Program-made: the position numbers and the translations under genes
Shown here: positions 1 to 7,185 of the stretch, piece by piece
How positions within the stretch are numbered: position 1 is the stretch's first letter
How the letters are laid out: each line of letters starts with the position of its first letter
Origin: Bordetella parapertussis
GTDB lineage: Bacteria > Pseudomonadota > Gammaproteobacteria > Burkholderiales > Burkholderiaceae_B
DNA length: 15,833 bases
Assembly (NCBI GenBank): GCA_943331855.1
Contig: CALQNE010000050.1
Span: 1-15,833 of the forward strand
Direction: 5' to 3'
The notes under the pieces: model-generated
Database searches by the model: none
What the model saw: only the letters and a program-made list of their open reading frames with translations
What the model was told of the DNA's origin: nothing

Positions 1-1640
1 TCAACCACAAAGGTCAAGCCAGAACTACCCTCGGTCAGATAGGGGGTATCAATTTGCGCAATATTTCCCAGGCACACCACCTTCGTGCCGGGTCCGGCCC
101 GCGTGATGAGTGTCTTCATCTGTTTTGGGGTCAAGTTTTGTGCTTCGTCGATGATGAGGTATTTATTCAAGAAGGTACGTCCGCGCATAAAGTTCAAGGA
201 TTTGACTTTGATCTTTGAGCGGATGAGGTCCATTGTGGCTGCGCGACCCCATTCGTTGCCTTGTGTGCCGTGCGAGGCTCCAACGCCGCCTTGCGTTTCA
301 CCCATGTTCAGCACGTCGAGATTGTCTTCAAGCGCGCCCATCCACGGCATCATTTTTTCTTCTTCAGTACCGGGTAAAAATCCGATGTCCTCGCCCACCG
401 GTACGGTCACGCGCGTCATGATAATTTCGGTATAGCGTTTAGTCTCAAGCACTTGAGCCAAGCCTGCGGCGAGCGTCATTAACGTCTTGCCCGTACCCGC
501 TTGTCCAAGTAAAGACACAAAGTCACATTCAGGATTCATCAGCAAGTTCATCGCAAAGTTTTGTTCGCGATTGCGTGAGGTCACACCCCAGACATTGTTT
601 TTGCCATGCGTGTAATCACGCAAGGTGGCCAACACTGCAGTTTTTCCACTCACTTCGCGCACCTGCGCGTAAAGCGGCATGGGACCTTCAAAAAATACAA
701 ACTGATTGATCATGAACTGGCTGCACAAGGGCCCGCTGATGCGATAGAACGTGATGCCGCCTTGTTGCCAGGACTCGACGCCTTTGCCGTGTTTATTCCA
801 GAAGTTTTCAGGCAGTTGCAACACCCCGGTATAAAGCAGGTCTGAGTCTTCAAGTACGTGGTCGTTAAAGTAGTCTTCTGCAGCCATCGCCAGCGCACGT
901 GCCTTCAGGCGCATATTGATGTCTTTAGAAACGAGTACGACTTGACGTGTTGCAAATTGCTCTTGCAGCGAACGCACGACACTCAAGATTTGATTGTCGG
1001 CTTTGCCCATGGGTAAGTCGGGCGGTAGGGTCCCCGACATCGCCTTAGTTTGAAAAAACAGGCGTCCGGTTGCATCCTTGTGACCCAAGCCATCTAGCGG
1101 TAAACCCTCGTCAAGTTTGGTGTGGTCTCCAACCAGCGTGTCCAGTGACCGACTAACTTGTCGGGCATTGCGTGCCACTTCAGTCATACCTTTCTTTTGA
1201 TGATCAAGCTCTTCGAGCGTCATCATTGGTAGAAAAACATCGTGTTCTTCGAAGCGAAATAAAGAACTGGGATCATGCAACAACACGTTGGTATCAAGCA
1301 CAAATAGCTTGGTGACGCCACTGCTCGCGGCCTTATTGCCGGCGCGCTTATTGCCGCGCGTGGCGACGGGATGCGCTGATTTTTTAGAAGCCGTTGGCGT
1401 TGCGCCCGCGCTGCGCGCGTGTATGTCGTGCAAGGGGTTATGGCGTGAAGTGACGGTTGGTGCGACGAGATGCTCGGGGGGTGCTGGGATGATTTTCAGA
1501 TGCGCCGGTTGTGAGACGGCCAGACCCTCTAGCTCAGGTTGTATTTCTTCTACTTGTCGCGCGGATACTGTTGAACTGGATTCGACGGCAGCAAGATCTA
1601 AAATAGCGGCAGGGCGTGTTGGCAGTTTCGGCAAAGGCAT
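1..1640 (-). CDS. PIN-PhoH family ATPase (PhoH2-like), C-terminus cut by window edge
   Basis: The frame is open from an ATG at 1640 to the left edge, giving 546 residues; the family usually runs a few tens of residues further. An N-terminal PIN nuclease fold is seen in LDTNVLLHDP (D116), EELD (143-146), DNQIL (D215) and VSKDIN (D240), which together give the usual acidic metal-binding set. A PhoH ATPase domain follows, with Walker A GQAGTGKT (379-386) and Walker B IIDEAQN (DEAQ 498-501). Residues of about 25-110 before the PIN domain are rich in Ala, Pro and Ser and look disordered. PIN-PhoH proteins of this type have been described as RNA helicases/RNases; the cellular substrate in this organism is unknown. 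It is the last visible gene of an operon with bcp, 59 bases downstream of the bcp stop. The start is plausible (GGGGA about nine bases upstream) but could lie a little further in. The family call is secure; the biological role is not. Confidence 0.93.
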   Translation of the reverse strand, partial: MPLPKLPTRPAAILDLAAVESSSTVSARQVEEIQPELEGLAVSQPAHLKIIPAPPEHLVAPTVTSRHNPLHDIHARSAGATPTASKKSAHPVATRGNKRAGNKAASSGVTKLFVLDTNVLLHDPSSLFRFEEHDVFLPMMTLEELDHQKKGMTEVARNARQVSRSLDTLVGDHTKLDEGLPLDGLGHKDATGRLFFQTKAMSGTLPPDLPMGKADNQILSVVRSLQEQFATRQVVLVSKDINMRLKARALAMAAEDYFNDHVLEDSDLLYTGVLQLPENFWNKHGKGVESWQQGGITFYRISGPLCSQFMINQFVFFEGPMPLYAQVREVSGKTAVLATLRDYTHGKNNVWGVTSRNREQNFAMNLLMNPECDFVSLLGQAGTGKTLMTLAAGLAQVLETKRYTEIIMTRVTVPVGEDIGFLPGTEEEKMMPWMGALEDNLDVLNMGETQGGVGASHGTQGNEWGRAATMDLIRSKIKVKSLNFMRGRTFLNKYLIIDEAQNLTPKQMKTLITRAGPGTKVVCLGNIAQIDTPYLTEGSSGLTFVV

Positions 1641-1699
1641 AAAAGGCGGTCCCCAGAAAGGCGATTAAAGAAATCAGTCAAACAAAACAGCTACTCGCG

Positions 1700-2191
1700 T
1701 CAGGCCAGTGCACGAGCGGCTTCAAGCACCTCTTGTGCATGCCCAGGCACTTTGACGCCGCGCCATACCCGAGCAAGATTACCTTTTGTATCAATTAAAA
1801 AAGTGCTGCGTTCGATGCCGCGCACCTGTTTGCCATACATATTTTTAAGTTTCATCACCTGATAGAGCGCGCAGAGCGATTCGTCAGGATCAGCAATCAG
1901 CGGGAATGGCAAACCAAGCTTGTTGCTAAAATTTTCGTGCGACTTCAGCGAGTCGCGCGAAGCCCCAGCGATCGCACAATTCGCTTGCAAAAAATCGTTG
2001 TACAGATCGCGAAAGTTTTCAGTCTCAGTGGTGCAGCCCGGCGTGTTGTCTTTAGGGTAAAAGTACAGTACGACCGCGCGTCCGAGGCATTGCGCAAGAG
2101 TGATTTGGCCGATGGTGCTTTGAACAGTGAAGGCTGGGGCGGGTTTTCCAAGTTGCTCTGGGGACTGGTCTGCCGTTTTTTTAGAGGTCAT
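1700..2191 (-). CDS. bcp: thioredoxin-dependent thiol peroxidase, Bcp/PrxQ family
   Basis: This 163-residue peroxiredoxin reduces hydrogen peroxide and organic hydroperoxides in the cytoplasm. The peroxidatic cysteine is C53 in PKDNTPGCTTE, the family signature, and the conserved Arg is in the GIERSTFLID segment. In E. coli-type Bcp a resolving Cys lies five residues after the peroxidatic one; here that position is Glu. The position about 36 residues on, used by other PrxQ enzymes, is Ser. Other cysteines are C35, C72 and C105, so it is either 1-Cys or uses an unusual partner. The start is ATG at 2191 with GGAG nine bases upstream, lying inside the last codons of the Mth938 gene 6 bases away, which suggests coupled translation. 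It is the middle gene of a three-gene operon that ends in phoH. Confidence 0.95.
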   Translation of the reverse strand: MTSKKTADQSPEQLGKPAPAFTVQSTIGQITLAQCLGRAVVLYFYPKDNTPGCTTETENFRDLYNDFLQANCAIAGASRDSLKSHENFSNKLGLPFPLIADPDESLCALYQVMKLKNMYGKQVRGIERSTFLIDTKGNLARVWRGVKVPGHAQEVLEAARALA

Positions 2192-2197
2192 CTTGTT

Positions 2198-2641
2198 TTA
2201 CTCCGGGATCAAGGCGGCAATGACTTGACGGCCTTCGGCCATCAAGATGTTAAAAGTGCGGGCGGCAGCTTGCGTTGTCATGCTTTCGACGCCCACTCCA
2301 ATTTTTAAGAGGGGCGCCACCACGTGGTGCGGGAGCATCATTTGCTGGGCGCCGGTTCCAACCAGCAAGACCTCGGGCTTGTCGCCGATCACTCGCGGCG
2401 TTGCGGCTTCGTCCGATTCAAGAAAAGCCATCGGATCAAGCGGGGCCAGACTGAGCTTGGCGGCCGCTAAAAGCAGTTCAGTAGAGATGTCGCTGGGATT
2501 CAGAGTCGGCCACCGGGCGATTTCGCCGAGGGGCCCGAAGGCAATCGCGTGGTTAAAGCGAACTTTATTTACTTCGACAAAACCGTCGCCGTAGCCGGTG
2601 ACGGTATTCATTGCCGAATTCGTATCTGTGTGAAGCTTCAA
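2198..2641 (-). CDS. Mth938-like domain protein (DUF498 family), TTG start
   Basis: A 147-residue protein of the Mth938/DUF498 family, whose mitochondrial relative NDUFAF3 helps assemble respiratory complex I; the bacterial role is not settled. The family pattern is clear: an N-terminal YGDGFVEVN segment, then LLVGTGAQQ, a leucine- and proline-rich stretch, and GVGVESMTTQAAARTFNILM near the C-terminus. The best start is TTG at 2641. It keeps the N-terminus MKLHTDTN typical of betaproteobacterial members, and GAGGT (2647-2651 on the minus strand) stands five bases upstream. The ATG at 2611 is an alternative that would lose ten residues and has no such site. It is the first gene of the operon with bcp (6-base gap) and phoH. 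There is no signal peptide and no catalytic motif, so no enzyme activity is claimed. Confidence 0.88.
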   Translation of the reverse strand: MKLHTDTNSAMNTVTGYGDGFVEVNKVRFNHAIAFGPLGEIARWPTLNPSDISTELLLAAAKLSLAPLDPMAFLESDEAATPRVIGDKPEVLLVGTGAQQMMLPHHVVAPLLKIGVGVESMTTQAAARTFNILMAEGRQVIAALIPE

Positions 2642-2665
2642 TCAATACCTCGGCATGTTCTTCTG

Positions 2666-2695
2666 ACTATAGCGCAATCAGTTGGTGTTTGTGTT
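2666..2695 (-). promoter_or_regulatory. candidate sigma-70 promoter for the Mth938-bcp-phoH operon
   Basis: Read on the minus strand, TATAGT (2671 to 2666) is a good -10 match. The hexamer AACACA (2695 to 2690), 18 bases upstream, is only a half match to -35. Transcription would start about 15-20 bases before the TTG start. The -10 is preceded directly by TTGCGC, the same context as the divergent promoter. This is a pattern match by eye. Confidence 0.35.
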
Positions 2696-2780
2696 GAGTG
2701 TGGTGCGGCGTTTTAGAGACAATTACATTAAATTTTTATGACTTTTCAGCGCGATTTGCGAGACAGGCGAGGTTGCGCTA
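2670..2780. repeat. inverted 8-mer TTGCGCTA in the divergent promoter region
   Basis: TAGCGCAA at 2670-2677 is the exact reverse complement of TTGCGCTA at 2773-2780, with 95 bases between. In each orientation the final TA is the start of the candidate -10 hexamer, so the two divergent promoters have the same immediate context. A third, partial copy (GCGCAA) sits at 2801-2806. It could be a shared regulator site or chance. Confidence 0.4.
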
Positions 2781-2784
2781 GATT
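2756..2784 (+). promoter_or_regulatory. candidate sigma-70 promoter for the alaC-hom-thrC-crcB operon
   Basis: TTGCGA (2756-2761) and TAGATT (2779-2784) are spaced by exactly 17 bases, and each matches four of six consensus bases. The start point would fall near 2791, leaving a leader of about 100 bases before alaC. A six-base inverted repeat, TTGCGC (2773-2778) and GCGCAA (2801-2806), surrounds the -10 and the likely start point and could be an operator. Confidence 0.35.
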
Positions 2785-2892
2785 AGATGGCTTTGCTGCA
2801 GCGCAAATGAGTGACTTGAGGTCTAATGGATGTCAGGATTGCTTAGTGATAGCGGCTCTATTTTTGCCTAGCCCTACGAACAAGGATGCACG

Positions 2893-4077
2893 ATGAAGAG
2901 GTTTCCCCGGATTGAGCGTTTGCCACCTTATGTCTTTAATATTACGGCTGAGCTCAAAATGGCGGCGCGCCATCGTGGTGAAGACATCATCGACATGTCG
3001 ATGGGTAACCCCGATGGCCCCACACCACCCCATATCGTTGAGAAACTCGTCGAGGCAGCCACGCGTCCCACCACGCACGGCTATTCGGTGTCAAAGGGCA
3101 TTCCGCGTTTGCGCAAGGCCATTACCGACTGGTATGCCCGCCGTTACCAGGTTCAGTTTGATCCTGATTCTGAAGCAATTGTGACAATTGGGTCAAAAGA
3201 GGGGTTGGCGCATTTGATGCTGGCAACACTAGACGCGGGTGATACGGTCTTGGTGCCCAATCCGAGTTATCCCATTCATATCTACGGCGCAGTGATTGCG
3301 GGGGCGAATATTCGCTCAGTCTGCATGACGCCGGGCAGTGATTTTTTTCAAGAGCTCGAGCGGGCTGTGCGTGAATCAATTCCTAAACCCAAAATGATGA
3401 TTCTGGGTTTTCCAAGCAATCCCACGGCCCAGTGCGTTGACTTATCGTTTTTTGAACGCGTTGTCGCGTTGGCGCGCGAGCATAATATTATTGTGGTGCA
3501 TGACTTAGCTTATGCTGATATTTGCTTTGATGGTTATCAGGCGCCGTCTATTATGCAGGTGCCGGGTGCCCGAGAGGTTGCTGTTGAATTTTTTACCATG
3601 AGCAAAAGCTACAACATGGCAGGTTGGCGAGTGGGTTTTATGGTGGGCAATGCCGAGTTAGTCAACGCCCTGGCGCGCATCAAAAGTTATCACGACTACG
3701 GAACCTTCACCCCGATTCAGGTGGCGTCTATCGCAGCACTCGACGGCCCGCAAGATTGTGTGGCTGAAGTCGTTCAAAAATATCAAAGTCGTCGCGATGT
3801 CTTGGTTAAGGGTTTGCATGAGGCGGGCTGGATGGTTGAAAACCCCAAGGCCTCGATGTATGTTTGGGCACATATCCCCGAGCAATATCGCGCCAAGGGT
3901 TCGCTTGAGTTTGCTAAACGGATTCTCGAAGAAGCTAAAGTAGCCGTGTCGCCCGGTATTGGCTTTGGTGATTACGGCGATGAGTACGTACGCTTTGCCT
4001 TGATTGAAAACGAGCAACGCACCCGGCAAGCTGTTCGGGGTATCAAAGAAATGTTTCGTAAGGATGGTTTGCTGTAA
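2893..4077 (+). CDS. alaC: AlaC-like PLP aminotransferase (glutamate-pyruvate type)
   Basis: A 394-residue fold-type I class I/II aminotransferase, cytoplasmic and PLP-dependent. Key residues visible are D204 in VVHDLAYAD (pyridine nitrogen), Y207, the Schiff-base lysine K238 in [10 protein letters not shown], and R367 in YVRFALIEN (carboxylate binding). FPSNPTAQC, where the Asn contacts PLP, is also clear. Overall it resembles E. coli AlaC/YfdZ, which makes alanine from pyruvate and glutamate, and not AspC. The start ATG has AAGGA six bases upstream. It leads the operon and its TAA overlaps the hom ATG by one base. Placement before hom and thrC is common in betaproteobacteria, but the true substrate pair cannot be read from sequence; alanine is the best family-based guess. 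Confidence 0.88.
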   Translation: MKRFPRIERLPPYVFNITAELKMAARHRGEDIIDMSMGNPDGPTPPHIVEKLVEAATRPTTHGYSVSKGIPRLRKAITDWYARRYQVQFDPDSEAIVTIGSKEGLAHLMLATLDAGDTVLVPNPSYPIHIYGAVIAGANIRSVCMTPGSDFFQELERAVRESIPKPKMMILGFPSNPTAQCVDLSFFERVVALAREHNIIVVHDLAYADICFDGYQAPSIMQVPGAREVAVEFFTMSKSYNMAGWRVGFMVGNAELVNALARIKSYHDYGTFTPIQVASIAALDGPQDCVAEVVQKYQSRRDVLVKGLHEAGWMVENPKASMYVWAHIPEQYRAKGSLEFAKRILEEAKVAVSPGIGFGDYGDEYVRFALIENEQRTRQAVRGIKEMFRKDGLL

Positions 4078-5384
4078 TGGATTCAATCAAAGTTGGTCTG
4101 CTAGGTTTGGGCGTCGTAGGCGGTGGCACCTACAAAGTATTAGCGCGTAATGCGCTAGAAATCGCACGCCGAGCCGGGCGCACCATTGAGGTCACCCGCG
4201 TTGCGGTGCGCGACGTAGCTAAAGCACGCCGGTTACTTGGCCCAGCTTTACTGGTTGGTACTGATCCTTTTGCCGTCGTGCGTGACCCTTCGATTGACAT
4301 TGTGGTTGAACTGATCGGTGGTGACACGCTTGCGCGTGAACTCGTGCTTGAAGCGATCGCACAGGGTAAGCATGTCGTCACGGCCAACAAAGCTTTGTTG
4401 GCTAAACACGGTACAGAGATCTTTGCTGCAGCCTCAGCGCGTGGCGTAATGGTGGCTTTTGAAGCTGCAGTCGCGGGCGGCATTCCCATTATTAAAGCGA
4501 TTCGCGAGGGCTTGACGGCCAATCGTATTGAGTGGGTGGCGGGCATCATTAACGGCACAACAAATTTCATCTTGTCTGAAATGCGGTCGCGCGGCTTGTC
4601 TTTTGCCACAGTATTGGCCGAAGCGCAAAAGCTTGGTTATGCCGAAGCGGATCCGACCTTTGACATTGAGGGGGTTGATGCAGCCCATAAGCTGACCCTG
4701 CTTGCTTCACTGGCCTTCGGAATTCCTGTGCAGTTTGACAAGGCGTATATCGAAGGGATCTCAAAGCTTGCTGCTGAAGATATCAAATTGGCCGAGCGTC
4801 TGGGCTATCGGATTAAGTTGCTGGGCATTTGCAAACGGCGTCCTCAAGGCATCGAGCTTAGAGTGCATCCTGCCTTGGTGCCAATCAAATCTTTGTTGGC
4901 CAATGTTGAAGGTGCGATGAATGCAGTGCTCGTGAACGGCGATGCGGTCGGGCAAACACTTTATTACGGTAAGGGCGCAGGCGAAGAGCCAACCGCCTCA
5001 GCAGTTGTTGCAGATTTAGTCGATGTGACGCGACTGCACACGGCTGATCCTGAACATCGCGTCCCTCATTTAGCCTTTCAGCCCGATGCCATGTCCGATA
5101 CACCGATCTTATCGATTGAGGATGTCGTCACGTCTTATTATCTGCGCCTCACGGTCGCCGATCAGCCGGGCGTACTTGCTGACTTGGCGCGTGTGCTGGC
5201 CGATGCAAAAATTTCGATCGGTTCAATGATTCAGCAGCCTTCTGAACAAGCTGAGAGCGCTGAATTAATTTTCTTGACGCACGAGTCTCTCGAACGCAAT
5301 GTCAATGCTGCGATTGCGCGCATTGAAACTTTACCCTTCGTGCGTTCAAGCGTGACGCGTCTGCGGATGGAAAGTTTGGCATGA
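4077..5384 (+). CDS. hom: homoserine dehydrogenase, monofunctional with ACT domain
   Basis: A 435-residue enzyme that reduces aspartate semialdehyde to homoserine with NAD(P)H, the branch step towards threonine and methionine. The Rossmann motif GLGVVGGGT is at residues 10-18. The NGTTNFIL segment and the YAEADPTFDIEGVDAAHK segment carry the substrate pocket, with D201 and K205 as the likely catalytic pair. A C-terminal ACT domain begins near residue 354 (YYLRLTVADQPGVL), which in this family gives feedback inhibition by threonine. No aspartokinase domain is attached, unlike E. coli ThrA. The start ATG overlaps the alaC stop as TAATG, and the stop overlaps the thrC start as ATGA, so the three genes are likely translated in a coupled way. 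Confidence 0.96.
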   Translation: MDSIKVGLLGLGVVGGGTYKVLARNALEIARRAGRTIEVTRVAVRDVAKARRLLGPALLVGTDPFAVVRDPSIDIVVELIGGDTLARELVLEAIAQGKHVVTANKALLAKHGTEIFAAASARGVMVAFEAAVAGGIPIIKAIREGLTANRIEWVAGIINGTTNFILSEMRSRGLSFATVLAEAQKLGYAEADPTFDIEGVDAAHKLTLLASLAFGIPVQFDKAYIEGISKLAAEDIKLAERLGYRIKLLGICKRRPQGIELRVHPALVPIKSLLANVEGAMNAVLVNGDAVGQTLYYGKGAGEEPTASAVVADLVDVTRLHTADPEHRVPHLAFQPDAMSDTPILSIEDVVTSYYLRLTVADQPGVLADLARVLADAKISIGSMIQQPSEQAESAELIFLTHESLERNVNAAIARIETLPFVRSSVTRLRMESLA

Positions 5385-6790
5385 AGTACATCTCAACCCG
5401 CGGAGGTATGCAAGCGCAGGGTTTCTCAGATATCTTGCTTGAAGGTCTCGCACCCGACGGGGGCTTGGCCATGCCTGAGCGTATTCCGCAGGTTTCAGCG
5501 GCTCAGCTTGAGTCCTGGCGAACCTTGCCGTATCACGCACTAGCGGCTGAGGTGCTGGGCTTATTCATTACCGACATCCACGCGCAGCAACTTCAAGCCT
5601 TCACCCGAGAGGCGTATCGGGCTGAAGCGTTTCAAAGTAAAGACATTGTGTCGTTTCAACCGCTCTACGATGGCCTGTCGCTATTGGGTGTGTCCGAAGG
5701 ACCCACGCTGGCTTTTAAAGATATGGCGATGCAGTTTTTGGGCCAAGTGTTTCCTTTTGTCTTGCGCACGCGTGGTGCCACGCTCAATATTCTGGGTGCG
5801 ACCTCCGGCGATACCGGCTCTGCCGCCGAGTATGCGATGCGTGGCAAAGAGGCGTTAGCCGTCTTCATGTTGTCGCCTTATGGGCGCATGAGTGCTTTTC
5901 AGCGTGCGCAAATGTATTCGCTACAAGACGCCAATATTCATAACTTAGCGGTAAAAGGGGTCTTTGACGAAGCCCAAGACATCGTTAAAGCCTTGGCGGG
6001 CGATTTAGAATTTAAAAATAAATATCATTTAGGCGCAGTCAATTCGATTAACTGGGGGCGCATTGCTGCTCAGGTTGTTTATTACGTTTACGGTTGGCTA
6101 CGCGCAACCTCAGGCCCCGGGCAACAAGTCTCTTTTTCAGTGCCCTCCGGCAACTTTGGCAATATCTTGGCGGGGCATATTGCGCGCAGCATGGGTGTGC
6201 CGATTCGGCGCTTGGTGTTGGCTACAAATGAAAACAATGTACTTGATGAGTTTTTTCGTACCGGAATCTATCGTCCGCGATCGGCAGCACAGACCTTTTT
6301 GACGTCGAGTCCTTCGATGGACATTTCACGCGCCTCAAATTTTGAGCGCTTTGTGTTTGAGTTGGTCTCACGAGACGCAACACGCGTTGCACAGCTGTGG
6401 CGCGAGTTGTCAGCGAAGGGTTATTTTGATTTGTCTGCCTATCTGCCAGAGTTCACCGAGCGTTATGGTTTTGTATCGGGCACTAGTACACATCAAGATC
6501 GCTTAGCGACGATTCGGCAAGTGATGACGCGCACGGGCTTGCTGATTGATCCGCATACTGCAGATGGCGTGAAGGTTGCAGCACCCTTTGTAGAGGATGG
6601 CGTGCCGATGCTTGTACTAGAAACGGCCTTGCCCGCCAAGTTTTCAGAGGTGATTCAAGAGGCACTCGGATATCCGGCACCGTTACCCCCAGGCCTTGAA
6701 AATCTCGAGTCCTTGCCGCAAAAGGTCACTGTGTTGCCTTGCGATGTGGCAAGTGTAAGAGCTTATATCACTGAGCACGCGAGCCTCTAA
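5381..6790 (+). CDS. thrC: threonine synthase
   Basis: A 469-residue PLP enzyme that converts O-phosphohomoserine to threonine, the last step of the pathway. The N-terminal threonine-synthase domain (MKYISTRGG) is followed by EGPTLAFKDMAMQF with the PLP lysine K113, then LGATSGDTGSAA, the phosphate-binding serine/glycine loop, and PSGNFGNILAG in the second domain. The length fits the long ThrC class found in Pseudomonas and betaproteobacteria. The ATG overlaps the hom stop by four bases, and a GGAAAG sequence just upstream can serve as ribosome site. The intermediate enzyme, homoserine kinase (ThrB), is not in the window and must be encoded elsewhere. Confidence 0.97.
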   Translation: MKYISTRGGMQAQGFSDILLEGLAPDGGLAMPERIPQVSAAQLESWRTLPYHALAAEVLGLFITDIHAQQLQAFTREAYRAEAFQSKDIVSFQPLYDGLSLLGVSEGPTLAFKDMAMQFLGQVFPFVLRTRGATLNILGATSGDTGSAAEYAMRGKEALAVFMLSPYGRMSAFQRAQMYSLQDANIHNLAVKGVFDEAQDIVKALAGDLEFKNKYHLGAVNSINWGRIAAQVVYYVYGWLRATSGPGQQVSFSVPSGNFGNILAGHIARSMGVPIRRLVLATNENNVLDEFFRTGIYRPRSAAQTFLTSSPSMDISRASNFERFVFELVSRDATRVAQLWRELSAKGYFDLSAYLPEFTERYGFVSGTSTHQDRLATIRQVMTRTGLLIDPHTADGVKVAAPFVEDGVPMLVLETALPAKFSEVIQEALGYPAPLPPGLENLESLPQKVTVLPCDVASVRAYITEHASL

Positions 6791-6792
6791 AC

Positions 6793-7185
6793 ATGACCGT
6801 GCTCACGCCGCTTCATTTTGTAGCGATCGCGGTGGGTGCAACGCTTGGAGCTTGGTTGCGCTGGTTATTAAGCCTCTGGCTCAATCGCCACTCAGATGCG
6901 CTGCCTTGGGGCACATTTTCAGCCAATATGATTGGCGGTTATCTGATTGGCCTGGTGATTGGAGTGGTCGCGGCGCACCCTGAGTGGCCACCATTTTGGC
7001 GCCTCTTGTTGGTGACGGGTTTTTTAGGCGGTTTGACAACGTTTTCAACTTTTTCAGCTGAGACCGTTGCCTTTCTCGAAGAGGGGCGGTTTGGGATGGC
7101 GCTGACGTACTCTGGCTTAAGTCTTGCAGGCTCTTTGGTGTTAACGCTGTTAGGTTTGATGACCGCACGATTTTTTCAGGGCTAG
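6793..7185 (+). CDS. crcB: CrcB/Fluc fluoride ion channel
   Basis: A 130-residue inner-membrane protein with four hydrophobic segments. Family marks are GATLGAWLRW near the N-terminus, GTFSANMIGGYLIG with the pore Asn N45, and TGFLGGLTTFSTFS with the fluoride-contacting phenylalanines F84 and F87. Fluc proteins work as antiparallel dimers and export fluoride passively. It begins two bases after the thrC stop and looks like the last gene of that operon. I see no fluoride riboswitch immediately upstream, so its expression probably follows the threonine genes. Its TAG stop overlaps the hpnE stop on the other strand at a CTAG (7182-7185). The ribosome site is weak. Confidence 0.95.
   Translation: MTVLTPLHFVAIAVGATLGAWLRWLLSLWLNRHSDALPWGTFSANMIGGYLIGLVIGVVAAHPEWPPFWRLLLVTGFLGGLTTFSTFSAETVAFLEEGRFGMALTYSGLSLAGSLVLTLLGLMTARFFQG

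Noticed and set aside
1288..1668. A 126-codon plus-strand frame opposite the phoH start
   Set aside because: Opposite the PIN domain and N-terminal linker of the PhoH protein; cysteine- and glycine-rich shadow with no family match.
4130..4609. A 159-codon minus-strand frame inside hom
   Set aside because: Antisense shadow with Ala/Ser/Thr-rich sequence and no domain; hom is unambiguous on the other strand.
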